Shown here: positions 32,236 to 41,910 of the stretch, in pieces
How the letters are laid out: every line of letters starts with the position of its first letter
Numbering within the stretch: the first letter of the stretch is position 1
Assembly (NCBI RefSeq): GCF_000372725.1
Contig: NW_005202428.1
Location: 1,659,610-1,723,609, forward strand
From: Emiliania huxleyi CCMP1516
Taxonomy: Eukaryota; Haptophyta; Isochrysidales; Noelaerhabdaceae
Length of the DNA: 64,000 nucleotides
Direction: 5' to 3'
Program-made: the position numbers and the translations under genes
Notes under the pieces: generated by a model
What the model was told of the DNA's origin: nothing
Databases searched by the model: none
The model's input: only the letters and a program-made list of their open reading frames with translations

Positions 32236-33989
32236 ACGGCCCCGCGCCGAAGCCTCGGCCGCGGCGGCCGCGCGCTCGACGCAAGGCGCTGCGAGTCGAA
32301 GTAGGCGCCGACGGTGGCGGCCATCTCCCGCCACTCGCCGCCGAGGAAGCCGGTGCGCCCTGCAGGGTGGGGCACGCGCGAGGGTGTGGGAGAGGGGCGG
32401 TGCAGTGGACTCATGGCACCCCTCATGCCGTCGCGGGAGACACGGGCCGCGGCTTGCGGGCGGGAGATGGGCGGCCGGCACGCTCGCGGCTGCGAGAGGC
32501 ATGTCGCCTTCCGCATCTACGCGCCCTCTCCCTCGCCCTGGCCGAGCAGCAGCGCGTGCGTCGGAGGAGGGACGAGGTCGTCCGGGTGGTGCGCGATCAG
32601 CGCGAGCGCACCGGTGCGGCGTCCGCCGTCGGCATCGAGGGTACGCAGCAGCACCTGGTGCGGAGAACCGCCGAGGTCCGCCGAGATGGGGAGCCGAGAT
32701 CCGCCGAGATCCGCCGAGATCCGCCGAGATGATGGCCGAGATGATGGCCGAGATCGAGGCAGCACCTCTCGCAAATCGTCGCGCGACTGGCTGTCAAGGC
32801 CGTCGAAGGCCTATGGCCGAGATGTAGCCGAGATGTGGCCGAAATGTAGCCGAGATACAGCCGAGATACAACCGAGATGTAGCCCAGATACAACCGAGAT
32901 ACAGCCGAAGCATCACCTTCGAGGCCGCCGAAGGCCTCGTCGAGGACGAGCAGCTGCGGCAGGTATATCTCGGATTATCTCGGCGAGATCTCGGCTAGAT
33001 CTCGTCGAAGGCCTCGTCGAGGACGAGCAGCTGCGGCGGCGAGAGCAGGCAGTCGACAACCATCGTCTTTCGCGCCTCGCCCGTCGACATGGCGAAGAGA
33101 GGCCGGTGGCGCAGCTCGTAGAGCCCGAACTGCCGGAGGAGCTCGCCCGCCTAGGAGGCACTCCCCTCCGCACTCCCCTCCGGGGTGGTATGCTCCGGCA
33201 CACCATGCCTGCGCCTCGCGCGAAGAGCAAAGGCTGCGCCGAATACACCCGGGTGCGCGTCTTCTCGCGCGCTGCATGTGCGAGGGCTGTGCGCCTGCTC
33301 CGCGTCTGCTGTCCTACACTAGGCTCGCACGCCTCGCCTCGCGTGACGGCCGACTCGAGTGCGGCAAGGCCGGGGTGGTGTGCGTCCGCGTCGTACGGGA
33401 CCGGGAGCGGCGCGAGTCTCGCCTCCTTGGGAGTGTACCCCGCAAACCTACCTCGCGTGCGGGGACGCGTCGCCAGGTCCGTCGGAGAGGTGGCGGCCGT
33501 GAGCCGTCTGCGTCACCCGTTCGGATGCGGCAAGTCCGGCCTCAGCTCTGGGAAGAGGTAGGAGGCGAGCGTGGCGCGGCGGTGCGTCACGTCGAAGCGG
33601 CTCTCGCGGTACTCCCTCACCTCCGACTGGAGCAGCCTTCGGTGAGACTCGAACGAGACGTGGACGACGGCCCTGCCCTCACGCCCGACGCCAGCTGAGG
33701 AGGCGACCGCTGAAGAGGGCGTCAGCTCGACGCCGTCGGCGCTCCCGCCGATGGCGCGGCCGAGCAGCTGGGCTGTCACCGTCTTGCCGCTCCCGTTCTC
33801 GCCGAGGATGGCCAGACGGTCTCCCTCGCGCAGGGTGAGGCTGAGACGGTCCACAAGCGTGCGCGGCGGCGTGCCGATGGCGACAGTCCTGTCATGGAGA
33901 GTGACCAGGGCGGAAGAAGCCTCTTCAGCGAGCGCGGTGCTGAGTGACCGGGCGAGGCGAGAGCTGGTTCTCGCGAGGCGCCGGGCCAT
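30468..33989 (-). CDS. Two-NBD ABC ATPase of the ModF/YDR061W type, probably organellar
   Basis: ATG 33989 ([20 protein letters not shown], a mitochondrial-type leader; an in-frame ATG at 34052 is the alternative) to a stop at 30468. NBD1: Walker [10 protein letters not shown], then YLFPELR; later [20 protein letters not shown] (signature STGEA) and [19 protein letters not shown] (Walker B). NBD2: [20 protein letters not shown] (Walker A), [48 protein letters not shown] (signature LSHGQQ), [12 protein letters not shown] and [14 protein letters not shown]. No membrane domain is present. This order matches the bacterial ModF/PhrA and fungal YDR061W soluble ABC proteins, whose role is poorly known. 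At least eight introns, several AG|GC with duplicated edges, split the gene. Some small exons near 31440-31700 and 33250-33500 are placed only roughly. Confidence 0.82.
31730..31965 (-). repeat. AG|GC intron with family-B copy 5 (antisense) and short GT run
   Basis: Minus strand: GACAACTTACAG|GCGGGC opens the intron and CGCAACCTGCAG|GGCTTC closes it, so CAACYTRCAGG is duplicated. The family-B copy (31857-31925) reads on the plus strand, opposite to the gene. This shows the element sits in introns in both orientations. Confidence 0.65.
32670..33037 (-). repeat. Stacked family-A introns with a perfect 32-bp exon duplication
   Basis: The exon sequence for [10 protein letters not shown] occurs twice without a mismatch over 32 bp (32929-32960 and 33006-33037). 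Between and beyond the copies are CCGAGAT/ATCTCGGC arrays (32690-32760, 32815-32915, 32965-33000). A third partial copy of the AGGCCTTCGACGGCC edge is at about 32797-32813, where the coding sequence resumes as [11 protein letters not shown]. Confidence 0.85.
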
Positions 33990-34421
33990 CGACAGCCGAA
34001 GACAGCCGAAGAAGGACAACCACGTGCGTTGTGAAGAGCTGGGGCGCGCCATCGGAAGGACAACGAGGACGCGAGAAACGCACGAGCGGGTGTATGAGAC
34101 GTTGACAGTTGACTGATGCCAGGCTGAGGGGAGCGGTTGTCTCTTATATTCCGGTGCGTGTTTTCTTTCCATATCTCTTTTCGCCGCCTCCTCAACCACG
34201 CGCACACAGGTCTCTCTCTCAGGTATAGCTCCGCTCCCACCACCCCACACGCCACACCTCCAAGCATAGCGTTAGAGATTTTTAGAAGCCAACTCTCCTC
34301 TTCTAGCGTTAGCGAGTAGCTGGGAGGGGTGGGGGAGAGGGTTGGCGGGAGAGGGAGAGGCACCGCGCGCCGACCACCGACACTCTCACACACAATTTCT
34401 ATATTTCTGCGCGGTTCTGCG
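33990..34421. other. Intergenic
   Basis: Upstream flank of the ABC gene and 3' flank of RPAC2. An 11-mer AGCGTTAGAGA/AGCGTTAGCGA pair occurs near 34266-34315. No gene is supported. Confidence 0.45.
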
Positions 34422-34928
34422 CTATCTCTCTTGCTTCGCCTTGAAGTCTTCGAGGGCGCGCTCAAAGGTCTCCTTTGTGTGCGCTGTAATCTCGTAGAGG
34501 GTGCCTGCACCGCAGTCAACTCGGTAAGGCTGGATGGGATCAGGAGAAGGGGGGCAGCACTTGGTGGTGGGAGGGGCCGCACCGAGGGCGCCGTGCAGCA
34601 CGGTTGTCGCGGATGGTCCGACAGTCTGGATGCGCAGGTTCATCTTCGGCTCGGAGGGGTGCGGGACCGAGTAGCCAACGAACGAGACCTGCGGGTCCTT
34701 GTTGAGGACGTAGCGGAGCGAGTTGCCTGCCGACGCGTGAGGGAGGCTCATGGGGTGCGATGGGCGAGCGCTTGCGGCCGTGGCTGGTGAAATTGGCATC
34801 CGAGGCTCAGGCGAAGGGTGGCGGGCACCGATCGTGTGGTCCTCATTGTGCAGGGTGAAGGTGGCGGCCGACGTGTCGCCGCCAGCCTCAATCTCGACAC
34901 GCTGTGGGGGCTCGTCGCCGTCGGCCAT
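34422..34928 (-). CDS. RPAC2: RNA polymerase I/III common subunit RPAC2 (AC19)
   Basis: ATG 34928 (MADGDEPPQRVEIEAGGD). The family block is clear: FTLHNEDHTIG, an intron, then GNSLRYVLNKDPQVSFVGYS, VPHPSEPKMNLRIQT. The 93-bp intron (about 34729-34821, phase 1) interrupts HTIG/GNSL but leaves the frame open, so an unspliced reading would add about 31 residues. A second intron probably follows LRIQT, after which PYRVDCGAGTLYEITAHT and KETFERALEDFKAKQER close the protein. RPAC2 pairs with RPAC1 as the alpha-like assembly dimer of Pol I and Pol III in the nucleus. Confidence 0.92.
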   Translation of the reverse strand: MADGDEPPQRVEIEAGGDTSAATFTLHNEDHTIGARHPSPEPRMPISPATAASARPSHPMSLPHASAGNSLRYVLNKDPQVSFVGYSVPHPSEPKMNLRIQTVGPSATTVLHGALGAAPPTTKCCPPSPDPIQPYRVDCGAGTLYEITAHTKETFERALEDFKAKQER

Positions 34929-35050
34929 TGATGCGGGACGAGCGCTCTCTGGGACAGCGACGCGGTCAACTCTTGCGCGAGGCGCAGAGGGAGGCGAGAG
35001 GGACGACGGAGGGTCCACGCAAAAGAATTTCCCTTCGCGACGCGACAGAG

Positions 35051-35275
35051 GAGTGAGTCTATCGGTAAGCGCGGGTTAGCGCGGGTTAGTGCTCACTAAC
35101 CCGGCACGGGTCAGCACGGGTCAGAATGGGTTACCATAACCCGGCACTAACCCGGCACTAACCCGGCACTAACCCGGCACTAACCCAGCACTAACCCATG
35201 CGGCTGGGGGGCATACGTCAGCATGGGTTATGGTAACCCGAGACTGACCCGGCGCTAACCCGGGTTAGTCTCTCC
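35051..35275. repeat. Partial copy of the foldback AACCCGGCACT element
   Basis: It starts with the same end as the full element (GTGAGTCTATCGGTAAGCGC) and contains CCCGGCACTAA units, but lacks the matching right terminus. The phrase CCACGCAAAAGAATTTCCCT flanks it at 35015 and recurs at 35790 beyond the full copy, so the whole block may be a duplication. Confidence 0.75.
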
Positions 35276-35352
35276 CTCGGACGGCTTGGCTGCAGCTGCC
35301 CCTTGGTGCTCTCCGCGGCAACGCCGTTATCGGTAAGTTGAGCGTGTAAGGA

Positions 35353-35721
35353 GTGAGTCTATCGCGTATCGGTAAGCGCGGGTTAGCGCGGGTTCCACAC
35401 GGGTTAATCCACACTAACCCAGCACGGGTCAGCACGGGTTAGAACGGGTTACCATAACCCGACGCTTACCCGGCATCTAACCCGGCACTAACCCGGCACT
35501 AACCCGGCACTAACCCGAGACTAACCCGGCGCTAACCCGCGCTGCTCGGGGGCATACGTTAGGATGGGTTAGTGCCGGGTTAGTGCCGGGTTAGTGCCGG
35601 GTTAGTGCCGGGTTACCCTCGGGTTATGGTAACCCGTTCCAACCCGTGCTGACCCCCGCTGGGTTAGTGTGGCTTAACCCGTGTGGAACCCGCGCTAACC
35701 CGCGCTTACCGATAGACTCAC
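35353..35721. repeat. Foldback element with about 100-bp terminal inverted repeats
   Basis: Left end GTGAGTCTATCG, then GGTAAGCGCGGGTTAGCGCG. The right end is the reverse complement (CGCGCTTACCGATAGACTCAC, shown here only as its end, at 35701-35721). The arms match for about 100 bp, apart from a 7-bp insertion (CGTATCG) and a few changes. The centre consists of 11-bp CCCGGCACTAA units, in one direction on the left and the reverse on the right. The structure can form a very long hairpin. It encodes nothing and fits a MITE/foldback-type element. Confidence 0.85.
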
Positions 35722-35835
35722 AGAGGATGAAGCCTTGTCAGGAGCAGGAGAACTAGGAGAGCGCAACCAGTAGGAGGGAGAACGGGAGGACCACGCAAAA
35801 GAATTTCCCTTCCGTGTGAGGAGAGCGACGCGACT

Positions 35836-35955
35836 AGCGCATCACACACCTCTCCTTAAAATCCCTGTGTGGTGGCGGCGTGCCGTCCTCCCATCCCTCC
35901 CTTGGTATGTCTGTTTTCTAATTTGGTCGGTCTGCTTTCTTTCTTTCTTTTAGAG
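35836..35955 (+). repeat. Hairpin/(TTTC)n dispersed element, copy H4
   Basis: Shows the ACACCTCTCCTTAAAATCCC core, the GTGTGGTGGCGGCGTGCC block and a (TTTC)n tail. It lies between the two foldback elements. Confidence 0.8.
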
Positions 35956-35982
35956 CGACGCGACAGAGGAGGAAGCGACAGG

Positions 35983-36514
35983 GGATACCCATCACTGAGC
36001 CGACGATGCTATGGGTAGCCCCAGGGTGGCGCCCACCCCCATACCCTCAGGCACTTGCCTGCGCCCTGGCCGCGCACGCCGCGCACGCGCGCGCACGCCC
36101 GCGCACGCCGCGCACGCGCGCGCACGCCCGCGCACGTGCGCGCACGCGGCACTACGCCCGCGCACGTGCGCGCACGTGCGCGCACGTCGCGCACGCCCCG
36201 CGCACGCCCGCGCACGCCCGCGCACGCCCGCGCACGCCCGCGCACGTCCGCGCACGTCCGCGCACGTGCGCGCACGCCGCACTACGCGGCACTGCCCAGG
36301 TTCCCTCACGCTCAGATTCCCTCACACTCAGATTCCCTCACGCTCAGATTCCGTGCAAGGGGGTGCCGAGGTATGCCACAGGCCGGGATGGAGTGAGATC
36401 TTGCGGGGCAGGGCGTGGGCTAGTGCGCGAGGGCGCAGGCAAGTGCCCGAGGGCATGGGGGTGGGCGCCACCCTGGGGCTACCCGTAGCATTGTCGGCTC
36501 AGTGATGGGTATCC
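35983..36514. repeat. Second foldback element with GCGCACGCCC core
   Basis: Arms of about 90-100 bp start GGATACCCATCACTGAGCCG at 35983, and their inverted copy ends at 36514. Between them lies a 10-bp GCGCACGCCC/GCGCACGTGC minisatellite (36085-36290) of alternating purine-pyrimidine sequence, then three TCAGATTCCCTCAC(G/A)C units. The family is different from the 35353 element but has the same architecture. Confidence 0.85.
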
Positions 36515-36535
36515 AGGAGAGAGAACGACGAGAGT

Positions 36536-36665
36536 GGGACGATCGCGAGGTGGCATGAAAGGTTGCAGAATCGGCGAGGGACTGCGAAGCGAGATAGGAA
36601 CGAGGCAGACGCCCAAGCGCCAAGGGTGGGCGACGGCTAGCACCACACTCCTCTCCTTAAAATCC
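36536..36665 (+). repeat. Hairpin element, copy H5 (5' part)
   Basis: GGTGGCATGAAAGGTTGCAG, GAGATAGGA and GGGTGGGCGACGGCTAGC match the other copies, as does CTCTCCTTAAAATCCCTGTG. The (TTTC)n end is missing; unrelated sequence follows. Confidence 0.7.
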
Positions 36666-36821
36666 CTGTGTGGGTTCGGCTCCGTCGGGCGTCGCCCAAT
36701 CGAGCCTGCCAAAACCCAAAAACCGCGATGAATCGGCTGCGAAATGAGGCGTAAAATCAAGGGCCCGGAGGGTCTGACCACGAGTCTCTGCACTCTGGGG
36801 GGTCCTCGGCCATGACCCCCT

Positions 36822-36912
36822 CCCCAGCATGTGGTGAAGGCGCTGGGGGGGGTCGGGACCCCCCCCTAGCATGTGGTGAAGCCTCTTCGGACCCCCCCCT
36901 AGCATGTGGTGT
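36822..36912. repeat. Tandem CCCCCTAGCATGTGGTG units
   Basis: Three units of CCCC(A/T)AGCATGTGGTG about 35-40 bp apart, each next to a run of C or G. Confidence 0.7.
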
Positions 36913-38088
36913 GAGCAGAAGTTGGCGCCCCCCTCCCTGGAAGCGATGTGCGCCTGCTCCATCCCTCCCCTAGTCCCTCCCCTGGAGCACTTGGAGCTTG
37001 TCTGTTTTTTTTCTTGCACGGGATACCTGCCTACCTACGTACGGGACTGGCGCGCACTGGCACTAACACAGGTACACCAACGGGAGCCGCCTCGAAAAGA
37101 ATTTCCTGGGGCGTGCTCTTCCATCCAAAATCCTGGCTGTGCAGGTGGGTGGGGGGCGGGGGAGGAGGGGGGGTGGGGGTGGGGGGGGGCTGTCGCCTGT
37201 CCTCCTCCCATCCCTCGTTTGGGTTGTCTGTTTTATTTCCTTTCCGTTCCTGCGTGCTCTCCCATCCTCCCTTCGTTGGTCTCTGTTCTTTCTTTCTACT
37301 TTTTACACGGGGCCCCAGACACGAACACAATTAGAGCGACACGAACACAGTTAGAGTTGTTTGGTATTGAGCTCCCGCCGATCTCGCGCTAACGGATCTT
37401 ACCCCACCTGTAACCTCTCTTTTAGGTTTTTAGGTTCGTTGTTAGCAGAGCAAGGCACAGAGCTCACACAAATCACAGCGGGAGGAAAGCGGCGAGTCGC
37501 AATCCAGGGGTCGTTGTGGCGGGCCACCCTGTCCAGAAAGGCACAGGTGCCAATCTGGCGTCTCTCGACCGAGTCTATGTAACTATGAGCCCTGGCCGCC
37601 TCCCGGTGGTGGCAAGGTTGAGCAACCGAGAGGCAGAGATGGTGCGGGGGTACGGGTGTTCCAGGGGGTCACGACACGCACCGACCCTTCACGAACCGAA
37701 AGGCTGTGCCCGGGGAAGGCACAGAAGGCACAGTAATCCGGCACGTGTTGGGCGCCCCATGTTCCGTTTGGCGGCTAGGTCGGCTCAGGGCCCCGTCCAC
37801 TTCCCTCCCACTTGGCGCGTGATGTTGAAGAGATGCGGGCCGGGCCAGGCAGCCAGGGCGGGGATAGGGGGGCGCGGGCGGAGGGCGGGATGGGCCGGCA
37901 AGCGGGACGGGGCGGAAGTTGGCATGGGCGGGCGCGGTGGGTGGTTCGGTAGGGCGGGGGGGGAGGGCGAGCGGTGGAGTAGGGGGGCGGTGGAGGCGAG
38001 GGGCGGCGAAGGTATTGTAAAAATCTCTCTCTCAGACACGGACCGTGTTTGGAGGGAGGAACGCGACACACGGACCGCGGAGGTCTAG
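36913..38088. other. Intergenic
   Basis: No convincing gene. It has G-runs (37145-37190), a (CTTT) fragment of the hairpin family (37197-37300), a duplicated CGACACGAACACA phrase (about 37315-37350) and GGCGGG-type minisatellite-like DNA (37860-38000). Confidence 0.45.
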
Positions 38089-39077
38089 GCTCTGGCTTCG
38101 TCCGTTTTGCCTGGGTCAACCCGAGCGAGCTGCTGCCAGGCGACGAGCATTTGCTCGCGGGCGGCACCGCCCACCCCCTCGATGCCGGAGGCTTTGTCTA
38201 CGTCTATGACGAGACAGAGTCTGGCGAAAAAAGCTTGCTTTACGCAGTGCAAGGGGCTGCCCCGGCCAAAGTGCGGCAGAAGCAACCGTTCCCCTTGGAA
38301 ACCAATATCGGCGAGCACGGCTCCTTGAGCTCGCCACCAGGCAGCAGGCACGGCTCCTTGAGCTCGCCACCAGGCAGCAGGCACGGCTCCTTGAGCTCGC
38401 CACCAGGCAGCAGGCACGGCTCCTTGAGCTCGCCACCAGGCAGCAAGCACAGCTCCTTGAGCTCGCCACCAGGCAGTGGTTTGCTTGCACGCCGCATGGA
38501 TCCATCGAAAAATTTGGCCGGAGCGCACAAGCAGCTGATGCAAGCCATCGGCAAGGTTATTAGAGCAGTCACGGTGTCGCGCCTACTGACTGAGAGCCCC
38601 GACGTCGCGCTCAGCACCGCACGGCGTCCGAGCGATGTCACGAAGGCATTCCGGGTCCAGGAGGCGCGCTGCCTGCTCGACAGCGACCGTGACCGCTTGC
38701 TGGCGGCGGTCGACGCGGCTTACGGCGATACTGCTCCGTTTGATGAGGTCCGTGCGCCGTGCCCCATGCTGTCGCGGTGTCATTCCCTAGACTGAAATCC
38801 TAGTCCAACACCAACACCAACACCAACCACAATGCTCCCCGCGCAGGCCGTGCAATCTTTGATAGATGACACGAGCAGCAATCGCTTCGACTACTCGATC
38901 GAAGAGCCGTCGCCGCTGCGTCGAACTGCGCGCAGGGTCTTGTCTTTCGCGCAGTCATTGCCATCTCCCGGCGTGCCAATGCGGAAGTGGTTCTCCACGA
39001 GGCTCCCATCCGTTCGTCCTTCAGGGCCGCTGTCAGGGGAGTCCAGGGGGTCGAATGAGGGGTCCAGACTAATATGA
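38089..39077 (+). CDS. Unknown protein with five 11-residue repeats (5' end not found)
   Basis: Coding sequence opens after an AG acceptor at about 38088 and reads SGFVRFAWVNPSELLPGDEH, FVYVYDETESGEKSLLYAVQ. It then carries five copies of HGSLSSPPGSR (38319-38483), followed by LMQAIGKVIRAVTVSRLLTE and DSDRDRLLAAVDAAYGD. An intron (38748-38846, GAG|GTCCGTGCG to GCAG|GCCGTGCAA, edges duplicated) leads to AVQSLIDDTSSNRFDYSIEE and a stop at 39077. The two parts join in phase 0, which supports a real gene. I recognise no family. The 33-bp repeats are nearly perfect at DNA level, so they are young. Confidence 0.55.
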
Positions 39078-39229
39078 CCCCCGCGAGCCAATGTTTTTTT
39101 TATAGCTCTAGTCTTAGAAATTTCAGTTAGATTTTTTTGTCGCACGACACTGTGTGTCGCTTGCGCTTGTCGTCGTCTTCTATCTCGCGTCTCCTTCCTG
39201 CTTCCACCCCGCATATACCGCGTTCGTCA

Positions 39230-39500
39230 GGGGCGGGGAACCCGCAATTTGAGATGCTGAGGGCATTTTGAGTTGCAAAAAATCAATTCAGATTGCATTT
39301 TTCAACTCAGAATGCCGAGTTGACTTTTCGCATTTCAAGATGCACACCGCATTCCAAAGATGGTCCACGCATTCCAGGATGCGTCGACCATCCTGGAATG
39401 CGAACTGCATTCGTGAATGCGCTAGCATCTGGAGTTACCCCTTTGCATTCTAGGATGCTCCTTGCTATTTCAAGTTGCCTTCCTCAACCTGAGATGCCCA
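39230..39500. repeat. Array of GCATTC/GATGC palindromic units
   Basis: A run of about 20-bp-spaced words of the type GCATTCCAGGATGC, GCATTTCAAGATGC and GCATTCTAGGATGC. It includes one perfect 14-bp inverted repeat (CGCATTCCAGGATG with a 7-nt spacer CGTCGAC, then CATCCTGGAATGCG, 39368-39402). The region is much more AT-rich than its surroundings. Confidence 0.75.
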
Positions 39501-40047
39501 GCATACCATTTTGGCCAATGCCGCATGTCGGCGGGGCATCGGTAGGCTGCGGCTCGGCCTGCGCCTCGGCAGTCGTTGCCGCTGCGCAGCTGGATATGGT
39601 GGCGCACGTGGCGTGGCCTGTCGTTTGCATGTTTTGCAGCCCATAACCGCACGAATTGTGCATGACCCTCAGCAATCCGTGTTCGATCGGCAACGCCCGT
39701 GCCGCTGCTCTGTGTCTCGTTAGAATCAGGCATGGAGAGAGAGAGAGTTGTTCTTTGGGAGAGAGAGAGAGATGTTTGTTCTTTGGTGTCGTGTGAAAGA
39801 GTTTTGCTGTCATCTCTCCCTTCTCGACTGTCTGTCTTGTGCGTCTTGGGTCCGCGGTTGTGTTTTGCATCAGCGTGCGAAACTCCGAAAATTCTTTTCG
39901 CGCGGGAGTAAAGAAAGAAAGAAAACAGCCCCCCCCAGTGAGGGTTCGCGCGGGAGTAAAAGAAAGAAAGAAAGAAAACAGACACGCCAAACGAGGGATG
40001 GGACTCGCGCGGGAGTCTGGCGGGGTGAAAATTCTTTTTAGATTACC
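39501..40047. other. Intergenic upstream of ispE
   Basis: Contains two tail fragments of the hairpin family in tandem (39909-40008: GAAAGAAAGAAAACAG blocks preceded by CGCGCGGGAGTAAA) and a duplicated GAGAGAGAGA phrase at 39730-39775. No gene is supported. Confidence 0.5.
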
Positions 40048-41092
40048 ATGTGGGGGTGGTCGCTCCTCGTCTCGCTGGCGCCACCGTCGGCGCTGTCGCG
40101 GCTCCCAGCTGCGACGCCGAGATACTTGCGCGCACCTGGCGTGCGCCTTTCGCTCGACGCCTCCGCGCTGAGCGCAGTGGGTGAGGTGGAGGACGCTGCG
40201 CCCGCACCCGACCTGCGCCTCGTCGCACCCGCAAAGGTGAACCTCTTCCTGCGCGTGGTGGGCAAGCGGCCGGACGGATTCCACGAACTGGCATCGCTGT
40301 TTCAGACCGTCTCGCTCTTCGACGACCTCGACTTTTGGACCTCGCCGCGCGAGGAGGGCGCGCCGCTCGCGTCGCTCGAGGTGACGCCTGACTCGCTCGG
40401 CGCTGAGCTGATCCCGACGGACGAGAGCAACCTGGTCGTGCGCGCGCTCAGCCTCTACGCGGAGCGAGTGCCGTCGTCGCCCGCCATCCACTGCCGGCTG
40501 CACAAGCGCATACCCGCGCAGGGCGGCCTCGGCGGCGGCTCTTCGGACGCGGCGACCGCTCTGCACGCGGCCAACCGGCTCGCGGGCCTGCCAGTCTCGC
40601 AGGAGACGCTGATTGAGTGGGCGGGCGAGCTCGGCTCCGACTGCGGCTTCTTCCTCTCCGCTGGCACCGCCTACTGCACCGGCCGCGGCGAGCTCGTCGA
40701 CCCGCGCAGACCGCTGCCGCCGACGGTGTGTCTCTCGCGCCCTCTGCCCCCTCACCCTCTCCCGCCCCCTCTGGGGCGGCCGCGGTGGCGCTGACCCTCT
40801 GCCCGGACCTGGAGCGGCAGGCGTGCTACCTCATCAAGCCCGCGGCCGGCCTATCCACACCCTCCGTCTTCAAGGCGCCACTCGCACGGCTCGTAGCACT
40901 CGCCGCCCGGCTCTCTGCGCCTTGCGTCCCCCGCCGCGGCCCTCGCCTCGAGAGTGCAGCTTGGCGGAGGCCGGGCCACCTTCACACTCGCTCACTGCTG
41001 CCGCCGCCGCCGCCGCTAGGCGCTCGGCCTCGAGCCCGGCGAGGCCGGTCCCGCGGGTGCAGACCCCGCAGACCTCCTCTCGCGTTTCGAGG

Positions 41093-41131
<39 letters not shown>

Positions 41132-41735
41132 TAGCCTGAGGGTTCGCCGCGCGTCCTCCCCCCAGGGGGGTGACGTGTACAATCCAGATCTGTACGTCAA
41201 CGACCGGGAGCCACCCGCCTTTGAGCTGATGCCCGAGCTGAGGCAGATGTGCGACGACCTCCGCAAGTTTGGCTTCCAGGCGGTGATGATGTCCGGCTCC
41301 GGCACCACCTGCTTCGCCATCGGCATGCCTCTCGAGGAGGTGCGCAAAGGGGGGGGGGGGGGGGTCGCCCTCGCCATCTCTCGGGCGCCGTCCGTGAGGG
41401 TGGAGCCACGCATAGAATACAACAGCAGTCGGAAGTGGGCTCGAGGCACACACACGGACACGGACATGAGAGCCATGTATGGTAAGGTAGCAGAGCACAG
41501 CATGCCACAGCTGCAGGGAGGCGCAGCATACCACAGCTGGTGTCCGCGTGGCGCGTCCCCGCAGGTGCAGGAGACGTGGGTGGACGAGCTGCAGGCAAAG
41601 TACGACGTCGAGGTCTTCGAGGAGATGTTTTGCCGCCGGATCGCGGACGAGCCCTCACTCTGGTACACCGAGCAGCCGCCCGGCGCGGTGCTGACCAACA
41701 TTGAGGAGCCCGAGCGCGGCCTCTTCCCGCTCTGA
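40048..41735 (+). CDS. ispE: 4-diphosphocytidyl-2-C-methyl-D-erythritol kinase (MEP pathway)
   Basis: Exons 40048-40725, 40821-40874, 41166-41339 and 41565-41735, all phase 0, give 358 aa. The leader (MWGWSLLVSLAPPSALSRLP) fits a plastid-targeting signal. The mature enzyme starts LVAPAKVNLFLRVVGKRPDG. It shows the GHMP-kinase ATP loop IPAQGGLGGGSSDAATAL, LGSDCGFFLSAGTAYCTGRG and the third motif MMSGSGTTCFAIG. It phosphorylates CDP-ME at the 2-position for IPP/DMAPP synthesis in the plastid. A C-terminal extension of about 55 residues (VQETWVDELQAKYDVEVFEE to FPL) goes beyond the bacterial enzyme. Intron 2 has an AAG|GC donor, and intron 3 has AGGTGC at both edges. Intron 2 also contains a GCCGCC tract. 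Confidence 0.93.
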
Positions 41736-41910
41736 TCACCCGGCACACCCCGCCGCGCACATTCGGATAAAAATCGTATTGTAAATAAATAAATAAATAA
41801 AAACGGTCAAACTCTGAGACGAGATGGGATTTAGGGACATGTGTCCCCGCCCTGCACGATCTTGGTGACTGTGAGGGATCTTCAATCCGTCCCCTCACCC
41901 CCCCTGGTCA

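Noticed and set aside
35090-35700. Telomere-like AACCC words
   Set aside because: The unit is CCCGGCACTAA, not a known telomere repeat, and it inverts at the centre of a foldback element.
38319-38483. CRISPR-like appearance of five evenly spaced 33-bp repeats
   Set aside because: No variable spacers: the units abut and encode a protein repeat in a eukaryotic gene.
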